Part shown: piece by piece, positions 51,925 to 63,182 of the stretch
How positions within the stretch are numbered: position 1 is the first letter of the stretch
Layout: each line of letters starts with the position of its first letter
Assembly (NCBI GenBank): GCA_006386115.1
Contig: VFIW01000143.1
Location: 28,750-92,749, forward strand
Origin: Globisporangium splendens
Lineage: Eukaryota; Oomycota; Peronosporomycetes; Pythiales; Pythiaceae
DNA: 64,000 nt
Direction of reading: 5' to 3'
Notes under the pieces: generated by a model
The model's input: the letters and a program-made list of their open reading frames with translations, nothing else
Told to the model about the DNA's origin: nothing
Databases searched by the model: none
Program-made: the position numbers and the translations under genes

Positions 51925-54900
51925 ATGTACGCCGCACTACATGCCCTCAAGAATGCATTTTACAAAAACCAAAAAAGGAAAAAAGACCATGTCCAAACAC
52001 GCTACGGGTATTAACTCAGAACGTGTGCGGATTCAAAAAGAAAGAACGAACAAAATGGTTAGAGGACCTCAAGGGGGCACTAACCGCAGAAAAGTATGAT
52101 ATCATTTATTTACAGGAGACGAGGATCACCACAGCCAAAGAAGAACGCAGACTCCAACATTACTGGAACCGAATATGGGGGGTTGCAAACCTGGACGAAC
52201 CAACGTCCTTTTGGTCCATCCATCCAGACGCGACCGGCGGAGTGGCAACACTCACGAATCCGAAGACGATTAGCGAAACACAACTGATCGAGGAATCCAA
52301 GTGGACGAATCGCACAGTCGCTATCAAGTCCAAGGGAGCGGTGTGGATTAATGTGTACGCACCCAACAAGAAACCAGAGCGAGAACACTTCTTCCGACGC
52401 CTAAACGAGGAGTTCGGGACTCATCGTGCAGCAGCAGTGCTCGGAGGTGACTTCAATTGTGTTCTCGACAAGCAACGGGACCGGTACCAAAGAGGAGTTC
52501 TGCTACCTGTGCAGTGCGAAAGTGCAGAACTGAGACGATTAGTGACGGAGTGGAGCATTTACGATGCACGGGAGCTAGTGGAGGATCCGGAGTGGCCAGT
52601 TCAGAGGGAACCGACGGAGCATTTCACATATTGGAGAAAAAACTCAGCCAGTCGACTCGACCGATTCTGTATCGCAGGAAACCTGGGCAGCGCCGTGCAA
52701 TGGGAGGCCATAGAGCTACCCAAGCGCTACTCGGATCACCAAGCAGCGGTGCTGCATATGAAATGGACGAGTCAACTGCAGAGACCAAGGAGAGTGAACA
52801 AGTGCAGGTACCCGATGCGAACCTCGCGTCCTGACTTGGTGCAGACTGGGGTGCAAAAGGCAATCGTTCACGAGCTGGAGCTGATGCAGAGTGAAGGGTC
52901 AATCGTTTGGAGCAACCTGGAGCAGCGTCTCATCAAAGCAATACTGAGAGTAAGTCGAGCAGAGAAGCGGCAAGTACGAAGATATCGGCAAAAGTTGGAG
53001 GATCAGCAGCATCGACCGGCAAACCGCACAAGGCGTCAGCTGATCGAAGAACAAGCAAACGCGGCAAGGGAGGCAGCAGAGTCCAAATTCGGTAAGTATA
53101 TGCAAGCAACGCAGGGGGATGTTCGTCACTTCTTTCGGAGGATCGCCAACTGGCAGAGGGATCAAACAATTTCGCGATTGAAACCGACCCCCGGAAGGTA
53201 CCACTCACCAAACGCGAGTCTGGCGGACATCATGGGGGCAGAACGGCACCAAATCACTGGCCAGAGCCATGCTGCGGTCCCTCCGCAGAAGGCTGAACAG
53301 CGATTTGATGCACTGGTGTACATTCCGGAAACTCGAAAAGTCACGGAAGAGCAAAACCAAGACTTGATGGCACCCATCACTGAAAAGGAAGTACGAGAGG
53401 CGATCGCGGCTTTACATCGGCATAAGGCAGGTGGCGTGGATAGTCTGAACAATGACTTCTACAAGGATTGCGAGGACGTGATGGTCGACGTTTTGATGCA
53501 GGAATTCAACAACATCCAACGCGGGGCACCCATGCCACGATCATTCGGTCAAGGAATCGTGATACCGTTACGCAAGAAAGGAGATTCGCCAAACCCCCTC
53601 GACTACAGACCAATCACTCTGCTCACGACCACTTACAAGTTGTTTGCAAAAGTCTTGGCAACAAGGCTGCAAGACATCCTTCTGTGGATCATCGGGGAAG
53701 CACAACAAGGCTTCGTACGCGACCGACTGATGGAGAACGCGATCCTCATCATGCAAGCCGCATTGGACAAAGCGTACCACAACAGTGCTGAAGGGTTGGA
53801 TGACGCTCCGGGAATTGCGATGCTTGACTTCATGAAGGCTTACGACACATTGGACAGAGACTTTCTGTACCTTGTGCTGAGCAAGTTCGGCTTTTGGGTA
53901 CAATTTGTGGATTTAGTACGTCGAATGCACTCGGACACTACGGCGCAGTACCTGGTGAACGGTGAACTGTCGAGAGAATGGGAGGTCAAGTCGGGAATTC
54001 GTCAAGGTTGCCCCTGGCCCCTCTCCTGTTTATCGTCGCCGCGGAGATTCTCGCACTGGCAGTACAACAAGACCCCCATCTGGAAGGAATTCGCGTGACC
54101 AGATCCGGAGCAGAACCCCATCTCATTTCGACCTTCGTCGACGACTCCGCCGTCTTTTTGAAACAAGGGAAACAGCTGCCTCGACTGATGCAGCTGCTGT
54201 CCGAGTTCGGTCAGCAATCAGGTCTGCACGTGCAACCAACGAAAAGCAGCTACATCTGTCTCAACACAGCAGTAGTCCAGGAACAAAGATGCGGCATTCC
54301 GGTCCGGAAGCATGGAGAGACGGTGAGGTACCTTGCCATCCAAATAGGTACCGGGAACATCACGCAAGCTAATTGGGAGGACCGCCTGCAAAAGCTCCGA
54401 ACCAGATTGATCATCGCGGCCAAAGTCTCCAACAGTGTGGTGGGGAGAGTGCTTCTACTGAATTCGGTCTTGCTGCCGTCGATTCTGTTCACTGCCGGCT
54501 ACATCAAGCCCCCAGCGAAAGTTGTGGACCAGCTAGTGAATCTACAAAAGCAATTTTTGTGGAAATCGACACTCGGCACAGACGGCACGAGGCACAAGGT
54601 GAGTCCTTCCCTGCTCTACTTGCCGGTCAAGGAAGGAGGCATAGGTCTCTATTCAGTACCTCTTGCAATAAAGCGACAAGCGATGCGGCGGACAACTCGG
54701 TGGCTGCAGCGACCGCGAGACAAGTACACAGAAAATTGGCATGAACAGGTTCATCGGGACAAAAGTCAAAACCGGGGATGTTGCGCGATTTCACCAAAGG
54801 AGCGAAGCCAGAACGCACAGACAAGGCTGTACCAGACGAACAATATTCACCGACTCGGGTGGGAGTATCTCTGTGAAGACTTGGTGGCGGCAGAGAGACG

Positions 54901-56185
54901 CAATCCCGCGTGGAAAGACGATCTGAAGCAGCAAATGGAATCCTTGCTACCGACCCTGGACCTCGAGTGGAGATCAGACGGACGTGTAGGTGTGTACTTT
55001 GGGAGAAAACCTGAGCAGACGATTCATCAACTGTCGGAAGAGACTCGAGCCTTCTGGCCATCCTTTCAGTGGAACGACAACCCCTGGATAATCGACAGTC
55101 AAGGCGAGCAGTATACAGTCAAAACGGTTCCTTTCCTGAAGGAATGCAATTTGGCCAGCCTCAACGTGAGACGGGAAGAAGAGCGAGTGTTCTCCGTGCG
55201 GCTACCAACCATGACGGCAACTCTCACGTTCAAACGAATGACCGCCCTGCGAAAACTCGTAACCAGCATCATTCTATGCTCACCGGAGATAGAAATCGAT
55301 GCAGGCAACCAGTTGAACAGTCACCAGGAGCCGTGGAGCAGGAAACACACAAAACGAGAGTACAAGTGGATCAGTAATGGCATGGGAACCATCATCGCGG
55401 TGCCAGTATCGGAGGGGAGCCACACGGACTACATCCAGATGCAACGGCAAGCAAACGGAGTTCTCTGGACAGTGACCGACTGGGCTGGGGATACTATCTG
55501 TCAACATGACGTGGCAATGATCGAAGAAGAAATAAAAACTGTAGGGTGGACTTTCAAACCGCACCCGCTCACGACTCACTGTCCGTGGCTGGTGCATGAA
55601 CGTACTCCCCCAAACAGTATCCAGAAGACAATTGACCGAGCACGAACACGAAGGTTGCACAGCAAGTTGTATCAAGGTCTCGGAGGACTCATAGACAAGC
55701 TCAACGAAGTCGCGAAAACTGATCAGTGGTACAGTCATGTGCAGTACCGGCTACCAGCAGATCTATGGAAACAACGAGGATGTCTTACGCCGTATCAGAT
55801 GTGGACGACATACCGGATTTCTACGATGCAGCTCAACCTGTTCCATCCGGGAAGGATCGAGTCTTCGGCGTGCCCAAGCAATGCCGGATGTGGGGAGACA
55901 AAAGAAACTATCTCACACATAGTCTGGAGTTGCAAGCGAGCACAAGCCGTGTGGACAGCCTTCCTCGGGAGACGGATGGGCCGAACATTGACGGAGCAAG
56001 CACTCAATCTCTTCTTACCGCATGTTGCGAGCCGCACAGCCCCGCCGGCCAACGATCTTTGCTCCGGGAATTGGAAAAGCACTTTGGGTTCATTACTCCG
56101 GAACACTCGACAGCACTACAGAAACTCTGGTTTATCGTCACATCAAGCATCCCAGTATTGCTGTGGAGAACGAGAGTGGAAATAG
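51925..56185 (+). pseudogene. LINE copy 2 endonuclease-reverse transcriptase, frameshifted
   Basis: The start homologous to copy 1 (MYAALHALKN) is at 51925, but a base lost in the A-run near 51973 cuts it off; the endonuclease is open from about 52023 to 54098. A base lost in the C-run of the RQGCP box moves the rest to the frame 53978-56185, which contains PLAPLLFIVAAEILALAV, the active site STFVDDSAVFLKQGK, the thumb and the zinc-finger tail CPSNAGCGETKETISHIVWS with following C, all uninterrupted. Endonuclease motifs are as in copy 1. Confidence 0.88.
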
Positions 56186-56949
56186 TGCATGAACGGCAAC
56201 ATCTCACTATCGAAGACAGTACCCAGCGAGTGTGGACAGCGTGCGTGATGCAGGTGCGGGCTGTGGCTCATCGGATGAGAATGCTCAAAGGAGAAAAGAT
56301 CAATGCTATCTACCTGAGCCAACTGCTCAGCGTACTGGAGAGACAAGACTTGTCGCGCCAACTGGAAGAATGGACGACGGCGCGTTTGTATTTCGATGGA
56401 AGTGCATGCGGCAACCCAGGTCCAGGAGACAGCGGATGGGCACTCATCCTCCTGAACGAACGCAGCAATCGATGGGAACTCAAAGCATGCGGCTATGCGT
56501 ACATGGGACCAGAAGTCACGGACAATTGGTGCGAATACAGCGCGCTGAAAGATGGCCTGGCATACAGTGCACACTGCCTACAGCACTATGAAGTCAAGTT
56601 GGAAGTCTTCGGAGACAGCCAAATGATTATCGCAGCCCAGAACGGGTTCTCCTCAAGACGCCAGACTGAGTTGCAGCCTCTAGCAGTTCGGGTAAATCGA
56701 ATCATCGCCAACTTTGCGTGGACCTCCTGGAATCACACAAAACGAGAACAAAACAAGATGGCCGATCTTCTCGCCAACATGGCAATGAACTCCAAGAGTA
56801 CGAAGATACTCACCGACGAATCGCGGGGAAATGATCAAGTTCTTATGTCCCAAGTCGCAGCTCTACTCGACAATGATATCGGTGCCACACCGTCAAAACT
56901 AAGAAACACCTCCCTGTCAGCAGTGTTAATGAGACTCAGGAATTCTTAA
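55726..56949 (+). CDS. LINE copy 2 RNase H region
   Basis: 407 residues, nearly identical to copy 1, with the four RNase HI acidic boxes (FDGSACGNPGPG, CEYSALKDGL, FGDSQMII, NKMADLLAN). It overlaps the previous frame by about 460 bp as in copy 1. Confidence 0.8.
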   Translation: MVQSCAVPATSRSMETTRMSYAVSDVDDIPDFYDAAQPVPSGKDRVFGVPKQCRMWGDKRNYLTHSLELQASTSRVDSLPRETDGPNIDGASTQSLLTACCEPHSPAGQRSLLRELEKHFGFITPEHSTALQKLWFIVTSSIPVLLWRTRVEIVHERQHLTIEDSTQRVWTACVMQVRAVAHRMRMLKGEKINAIYLSQLLSVLERQDLSRQLEEWTTARLYFDGSACGNPGPGDSGWALILLNERSNRWELKACGYAYMGPEVTDNWCEYSALKDGLAYSAHCLQHYEVKLEVFGDSQMIIAAQNGFSSRRQTELQPLAVRVNRIIANFAWTSWNHTKREQNKMADLLANMAMNSKSTKILTDESRGNDQVLMSQVAALLDNDIGATPSKLRNTSLSAVLMRLRNS

Positions 56950-56998
56950 ACTGTATGTAGACCATAAGTTAAATAGAATTACCTTCTCTCTCTCTCTC

Positions 56999-57014
56999 TT
57001 AATTGACAGACAGA
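56999..57014. repeat. Target-site duplication of LINE copy 2, 3' side
   Basis: Exact second copy of the 16-mer at 47700-47715. Confidence 0.88.
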
Positions 57015-57101
57015 CAAAGTGAGGTATATTTCGTTACGTTTACCCGAACAGAAGTACCCTTGCTCGTAGCTACACTATTTTAGTAGTTTCGACTGCGAGA
57101 G

Positions 57102-60090
57102 TCACCTGCGGTGCGCCTCTGGTGCTCCGCCCGAGGTGTGGTGGAGGAAGAATCTCACGTTGCGGGACGCGACGGAGGTGCTCAACCAATCGTTGTTGCT
57201 ATTCCTTTGATGCTGGATAAACCGGTGACTTACATCGTTCTCGACGTGCTGTTGGATGGCATGTCCGTCGGCGTGTGTGGTTGGAAAGGTGTACTGCCTC
57301 GAAGCCGCGTTGTCCATTGCGTGATTCGCTGCCAGATCGGCCATCTTGTTATAAGCTCGGAGATGATGGGTCCATGTGCGGATGCACATGCTATTCGCCA
57401 GTTGCTGTGTCTTTTGGAAAAGCCTTCTGAGCCTCGCGTTCCGCGGCGCCTTGTGATTCAACTGCTGTCGGATGATCATGCTGCTGTCTCCTGCTACGTG
57501 CAGGGGTTCGCAGTTGTGCTCTCGTGCGTATCGGAGTCCATGCACAAGCCCCCAGCACTCTGCCATGTTGTTGGTCGTTGAGCTGTGCTGGTAAGACATG
57601 CTTGCGACCCACCTGATCGTTGCCCAACCGGTGGCGGTATCAATTTAGAGAAGTACTGAGCCTGCGCCTCCTGGTCCGGGGTTGCCTCTTGATCCTCCGT
57701 CAAAGAAAAGAAGGTATTCGACTTTCACTGGTGCGAGCGTGGTAGCCATGACTGTGCCGATTCCGTTCAGCAACCGTTCGAGCCCGTTCAACGCTTGTTC
57801 GATCTCTCGGTGCTCTTCGGAGGTTGCAGCATACGTGATCAGTATGTGCAGATTGAACATGCCAGCGATAATTCTTCGGTCGTTACTGGGAGAAGCTGGG
57901 GATCGTAACGGGTCTGTTGGTCTCATTAACGCGTGTCTCCTCGTCTAAATGGCAGCCAGTGTGGCCCCACACGTGTAGCTCCAAAGTCGGCTTGCCGCTG
58001 CATGGATCTGATCCGCTGGATCTCCGCCGCGCTGATGCTGTTGATACTCGTCTCGAAGCTGCTCCGTCGCTAGTACTGGCACTCCTGGCACTGGTAAGCT
58101 GAAAACGGCTACTGCTGGGTGATCTTTAAAATGGAGTCCGAGGGCGGTCCATTTACTAATGAGGCGCTGCCACCTCTCCTGTGCCATGGGACAAGCCCAG
58201 AAGATGTGTTCGCTCGTCGCTCGTGTGTCGTATCCACAGGTTGCCTCTGGGCATTCCAGGTTCGAGTCTCTATAACTCCGCGCGGAGATTTTGCCGGTTT
58301 TGATCCGGTACAGAAGCTGTCGCTCGTATGCCGAGAGTCCAGGGATCCGATGCAGTGCTGTCCAGGATAGGCGCTTGAGGCCGTGACGCATGGCACTGAG
58401 GGGTTCGGCGTCTACCTCTTGATCTGTTGGCAGACTAGAGAGTCCCAGGGCTGTCCGTTGCTCGCTGCAGTGCCTTTTGCACCATTTGTTGCACCATTTC
58501 CACCGGTGCGTTCCTCCCCAGAGTTGCACGAGCCTCGATGTCGCTGGATGCGCGTGGAATTGGATTGCCTTGGGTCTTGCAATCTCTCTGGATGCCGCTC
58601 TGTCCATGTCCGTGGTACGCTCAAATTGGTGCGTGTTTGCCCTGAGCGTTGCTTCCATGTGTACGATTTGGTCGTTGCCAAGAAGGTGCCATTCATGATG
58701 AGTTTGTACCTCGATGTCGTACGGACGTAGTACCTGTGGGTTCCTCGGCCTGTTCAATAACTTGGGATAGTTGAAAAGGATGGTAAAGCAGAGTCTCTGG
58801 AAAGCTCGGATCACAGGTGTAGATGCTCTTCCCGCTCCCTGTAAGTAGAGAAATCGAACCGTTCCTGGAGCCAGCCACTGCCATGTGAGAATCTGTTTGA
58901 GGAGTGTGGCGTTGCGCTCGAGGTGGGTGTTGATGAGTTTATATTCCCGACCAAGTCTGTCTCGGAGCCAGTGGGTTTGTCGCAGAGAACAGTAGGGCAG
59001 CCACTCGGGACAAAACGTGCCGCGTCTGCTGTTGTCTTTTGCACAGATAGGTCCAAGTCTCGCTGCGGTAGTCGGATCGACCTGGAACACGCAGCCATGG
59101 TCATCCCATGTAGCCGCCTCATAGCATGGCTGGAGTGCATCAGCGCATGCTTGCCACCGAAGTGCAAGTCTTGGGGTCATGGTGCGCTTGTTGAACGATT
59201 GAGATGCCTGTGAGCCACAGTGTCGATTATATCTTGACCGGTAAATGGCTGTTTACCGCCTTCGGGGTCACGTAGACTGGCGTGTCAGCATGTGCGTCAA
59301 GCATGACGTCTCCGAGCAGCTGCTGAGTTGGCGTAGCGTTTGTGGCCCATCTGCCTACTACCGCGGCACTGAGTGTGAGCATCTCGACGGTGAGGTTGGG
59401 CACGCTGAGGCCGCCACGGTGCAATGACAGCTCAGCTTGCAGTTCACCTATCCATGCTCGTTTTCTATGCTTCGTGGAGGAACCCCACACAAATTCCTTG
59501 GTGAGTTTTTGCAGCTTAACCACTACCTCGGTCGTCGGCCAGACGTACCTCGCCACAAACCGGACTTTGGGAATGATGATCGCTCGCGCTATTTCCGCTC
59601 GCTGTGTGACCGTGTGAGTTTTTTCACTGGCCAAGTGCAGCCTCGTACGCAGTGCTTGTTCACAATTCTTCCAGTTGACCTCATGTACGTTAGCGTTGCC
59701 AACTTGGATGCCTAAGTAGTGGCACGTGTCGCCATCTGGGAAGAGTGGAATAATGGGCAGTGCATCTGACTCTGTGAGTGCCACTCCAGTCATGGGAACT
59801 CCGATCGACTTAGCGAGATTTACACGTAACCCAGAGACATCACCATAAGCTTGCAAAAGTGCTGCAACCTGCGGGATATCAGCGCTTGTCCTGACGTACA
59901 CCGCTGTGTCGTCCGCATAACCCCAAACTTTGGTCGTGCAGGTGCGACCTCCAGCTGCGATGGGAACACCTTCAAGACCCTCCTCCGCCTCGGTAACCCG
60001 ATACAGAATGTCGAGTGCGATGATAAACAGCAGTGGTGCGAGCGGGCACCCTTGCCTAATTCCGCACGTCACATCCAAAAAAGCCGTCAA
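57102..60090 (-). pseudogene. Third LINE, 3' half: reverse transcriptase, zinc finger, RNase H (decayed)
   Basis: Minus strand, a different family from copies 1 and 2. Frame 60090-59227 starts inside the reverse transcriptase at CGIRQGCPLAPLLFIIALDI and has VWGYADDTAVY (the YADD box). After a frame break, 59180-57945 has the zinc finger CPEATCGYDTRATSEHIFWA followed by CP. Then 57926-57645 has LLFFDGGSRGNPGPGGAG, and after another break 57599-57102 has NMAECWGLVHGLRY, VAGDSSMIIRQ and YNKMADLAANH: RNase HI. The endonuclease and the N-terminal reverse transcriptase are missing; directly next to the truncated end lies an ORF1 in the opposite direction. Confidence 0.85.
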
Positions 60091-60250
60091 GAGAGTACAT
60101 TCACTCTTGGAGGACGTCCAGCCAATCGACGACCAGCTCCACAGCGACCGCGCTCGGAAGTGCGCAAACAGGATCCAGCAGCTAAAACCGATACCGCAGT
60201 GTGCTCACCCCTCCTCAACTATCCAGCTAAGTGTGACATCGTCGTGGGAC

Positions 60251-61351
60251 ATGAGCACCCTAGCAAGTGGCGAAGAAGGACCACTTAAACCACCCGACCC
60301 GGGTGGAGAGGAGAAGGTCTTCAAGTCGGAAGCGCCTGCCCAGCAGCCCACAAAAGCGCCACTCCCAATGAACTTCAAGGTGGCGGTGAGCAATTCGTCG
60401 GCAGAGGATGACCAAACTCATGGTCAAGAGCAGTGGATCAAAAAGCTCACGAAAGTTGCCACAAGGCCGTGGAAGGTCAAATGCGACGACGAGCTTCGGT
60501 CGATGATACCTGCAGAGGAGGAAGCACTAGCAGCATGGGCGATGGGAGCGATCCAGCTCGAGGCACCACCGTCCTTCCTGGTTTGTACGCACACTCTGGC
60601 CCAACGTGCAGCATTTCTCAGTTTCTTCGAAACGCATTTGGAAGGAACACTTGTGGCTACCATCCCGCCGTTGGTTAAAATGCCCGAGTATTTAGCCGAA
60701 AAGACACTACTAGCACAACTAGTCATGTCTGAGAAGAAGGGATCTGCAGCGTACGACCAAATTTGCAAACTCATCAGGAGAACCAAGCGGGCGGAGTACA
60801 GCAATGCCACCAGACGTCTCACCATAGTAGTTCCCGACAGGCTTCAGGCTGATGCGTGGCACCGACGACAAGTAACCTATCGCGGCGCCAAATTACTCCT
60901 GCTCAGCAGGTCAAAGCTCGAAGAGGAAGATATGCAACTTGACGTCAATAATGAAACGCCGCACGACGGAGAACGACTTAGGTACCAGGTACGAGTGCTA
61001 GCTCAACGCGTGCCCGTGGAAATTGTTGAGCAGGTGATGAGGATGAGCGCCGACTGCGACATGCTTTCGATCACTAGAGAAACAACCAGGAGTAGCAACG
61101 CGTACGACTCCAACTACTTCCTTATAGTTTTCAACTCGGAAACATGCCCACAGCAGCTGAAAATGGTAACCCATATCAGCGCGGGTCGTCATTCCATCTT
61201 CCTTCACCACTTCCAGCACCAGAGCCGCATTCCGTGCTTCAACTGCTATGACCCTGCTCATCCAGTTAGCAAGTGCGATCGCACGCTTGGAGCAACGCTT
61301 GTGAACACCACCGGCAGTTCAGCCCTGGACTACAGCAACCAAAAAATGTGA
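60251..61351 (+). CDS. Third LINE ORF1-like protein with CCHC knuckle, inverted
   Basis: 366 residues from the ATG at 60251 (MSTLASGEEGPLKPPDPGG); the open frame extends upstream to 59930 without ATG support. The C-terminus HSIFLHHFQHQSRIPCFNC with YDPAHPVSKC gives C-x2-C-x4-H-x4-C, preceded by the same HH...R.PC context as ORF1 of copies 1 and 2, so the two ORF1s are related. It lies on the plus strand, back-to-back with the truncated reverse transcriptase. The stop TGA is part of AAAAAATGTGACC, like the CAAAAAATGTG after ORF1 in the other LINEs. Confidence 0.75.
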   Translation: MSTLASGEEGPLKPPDPGGEEKVFKSEAPAQQPTKAPLPMNFKVAVSNSSAEDDQTHGQEQWIKKLTKVATRPWKVKCDDELRSMIPAEEEALAAWAMGAIQLEAPPSFLVCTHTLAQRAAFLSFFETHLEGTLVATIPPLVKMPEYLAEKTLLAQLVMSEKKGSAAYDQICKLIRRTKRAEYSNATRRLTIVVPDRLQADAWHRRQVTYRGAKLLLLSRSKLEEEDMQLDVNNETPHDGERLRYQVRVLAQRVPVEIVEQVMRMSADCDMLSITRETTRSSNAYDSNYFLIVFNSETCPQQLKMVTHISAGRHSIFLHHFQHQSRIPCFNCYDPAHPVSKCDRTLGATLVNTTGSSALDYSNQKM

Positions 61352-61371
61352 CCAGGCTTGCCCTGCAGCAC

Positions 61372-62451
61372 ATGACAGTGGCAGAACGACTAGCTTCCAT
61401 CCAAGGAGCAGCAGCCGAGGTCACTGACCACCTGGAAGGTCTAAAGAAGGCGGTCGAGAAAGTAGAGGTACTGATCAAGAGCTCAGCGGCGGATGAGACG
61501 AACGGGCAGCGCACGGCAATGGGCCAGGACTCAGCAGCTGGAACATTAGGCATAGAACAAACGACCCCACAAGAGTCCGCGAAACAATCAGAAGACTGGT
61601 TCGATCCAGGTAACAAAAGGAAAGGAAAGCAAATTCAGCGGAATGGAGGACTTGAGACCGGAGGAAAGCAATCAGCGAACGCGGGATCCACGTCCATCGA
61701 TGGACGGGGCAACGAACAATTCGGATCGGAGAAACGAGGAGGGAAGACAGCAGCAAAGGATTCTTCTGCGAAGCAGCCAAACCTCGCTGCTCAGCGCCAT
61801 GGCAACGTCGGCAACTCAGCTCACTCAAAGCAGCAAGAGCAAGGAGTCGGCAAGTCGCGCAGCAAAGAGAAAGCCACCAAAAGGCGACAAGACGAAGCCA
61901 CGTTAGCGGCAGCGTATGAGGCGGCCACAGATTTCACTCCACAAATCGTGCAAGCCAGCGTTGATGGAACAACTAACGCGGACAAACGAGCGGTGGCGCT
62001 CAAGGTGGCGATAGAAAAGGCTGACAAATTGCAGCGCTTGGCGCACTCATCATCGACCAGATACGAGCAACTTGCTAGCCAGGCTGCTGCAGCAAAGCAG
62101 GAACACCAGACTACGGCTGCTGATGCCCATATCCAAGCTCTTGTGCAAGACGAGGCGAGAAGCAGGCTTACTGATGCGCAGCGGCTGACCAGCGCCAAGG
62201 CGGACAAAGGTGCTCGAGATGCCATCGTTGAAGCACAAAGGCTGCTACTCCACCTCCAAAATAAGGCAAAGGACGCGGCGGAAGAAGCCAAAAAGGAAAT
62301 GAGTAAAGCCAATGGAAAAGCCAGGAAAGCGATCGCTAAGCGGGACAAGCTTCTAAAAGCCTTGCCACCAGACGAGCAAGCAAGTGACGCGCAAGAGCAA
62401 CGAGAGTCCACGAATACCCAATCCGACGACACTGTGGATGTCATGAGCTGA
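61372..62451 (+). CDS. Second ORF of the inverted LINE segment, coiled-coil rich
   Basis: 359 residues from the ATG at 61372 (MTVAERLASIQGAAAEVTDH), 20 bp after the ORF1 stop. Low-complexity Gly/Lys/Gln middle, then a long Ala/Lys/Gln helical stretch (KADKLQRLAHSSSTRYEQLA ... KAKDAAEEAKKEMSKANGKA) typical of coiled coils. No OTU box is seen here, unlike the same position in copies 1 and 2. Function unknown; its place suggests the N-terminal part of the region between ORF1 and the endonuclease. Confidence 0.55.
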   Translation: MTVAERLASIQGAAAEVTDHLEGLKKAVEKVEVLIKSSAADETNGQRTAMGQDSAAGTLGIEQTTPQESAKQSEDWFDPGNKRKGKQIQRNGGLETGGKQSANAGSTSIDGRGNEQFGSEKRGGKTAAKDSSAKQPNLAAQRHGNVGNSAHSKQQEQGVGKSRSKEKATKRRQDEATLAAAYEAATDFTPQIVQASVDGTTNADKRAVALKVAIEKADKLQRLAHSSSTRYEQLASQAAAAKQEHQTTAADAHIQALVQDEARSRLTDAQRLTSAKADKGARDAIVEAQRLLLHLQNKAKDAAEEAKKEMSKANGKARKAIAKRDKLLKALPPDEQASDAQEQRESTNTQSDDTVDVMS

Positions 62452-63182
62452 GGTGGCTGGCATGCCTCCCAACCAATGACTGCATGCCAGCGCACCTTCG
62501 CAACTGTCTTGCACCCATGCTTCCAGAAATAGAAGCAGGTGCTGGACACAGCTTCCATGTTCTCAGACGTATCTGGGAACACAGGATACGGGTGCTGGGC
62601 ACAACTTCCATGTTCTCAGATATTCCTGGATACATGGAAGCACACTTGCATTCAAGCAATAGTAAAAAGAATATAAAAAGAGTGCATATATGAATATCAA
62701 GCTAAAAAGAAGAGAAGAAGAGAAAAGAGAAGAAACAGGGAAAGACGTAGGCCGTAGGACACAAAAAGAAACAAGAGGGGCTCCATGAGAGCACATGCAT
62801 ATCGTAGGAATTCACATGTCGATAAACCATTTATAATTCAACCTACCGTCTTCCCCACAAGTGTCTCTATCCAACAACCGTCCGAACCTCTACAGAAGAA
62901 CCACCATCGAAGCCTCGAAACGTCACATTTGGTAGCACTTGTTCGGGGGAAGAAACGTGAGTACCAAGTTGTGATTTGTGAACTGCTGAGCGTCGACGAG
63001 TGTAGCGGACTGGCATAGTCTCACTGATCTTTCGGTGAGCTGCCAGCGTGAACTCAGGCTATAAGTTCCTTTCTTTTGTAACAGTTTCTGCTATCGTGAC
63101 GTTGTATCTAACGATACGTTATTCGTTACGTGCAGGAATAAATCTGTTACAAGTTTGAAAGGACATTGCCAGCTTATCCTGA
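62452..63182. other. Spacer with a two-copy 53-bp repeat
   Basis: Within it GGTGCTGG...CTTCCATGTTCTCAGA occurs at 62538 and again at 62591 (period 53 bp, about 85% alike by eye). The rest, with a purine-rich stretch at 62700-62780, holds no supported gene. Confidence 0.5.

Larger units (their letters stand above)
47716..56998 (+). mobile_element. Full-length APE-type LINE, copy 2
   Basis: About 9.28 kb on the plus strand, the same element as copy 1 in the opposite direction, flanked by a perfect 16-bp target-site duplication and ending in ACCTTCTCTCTCTCTCTC. Coding order as in copy 1. Private one-base losses relative to copy 1 occur near 51190 (after the polar region of the protease ORF), in the A-run near 51973 (before the endonuclease) and in the C-run at about 54014 (RQGCP box). 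Where copy 2 is broken copy 1 is intact, and the reverse. The 5' leader has the hairpin GTATACT...AGTATAC at 47834-47853. Confidence 0.93.

Noticed and set aside
32302..56998. Reading the two LINEs and gene E as one composite transposon that moves gene E
   Set aside because: Each LINE has its own target-site duplication, so they inserted independently around the gene.
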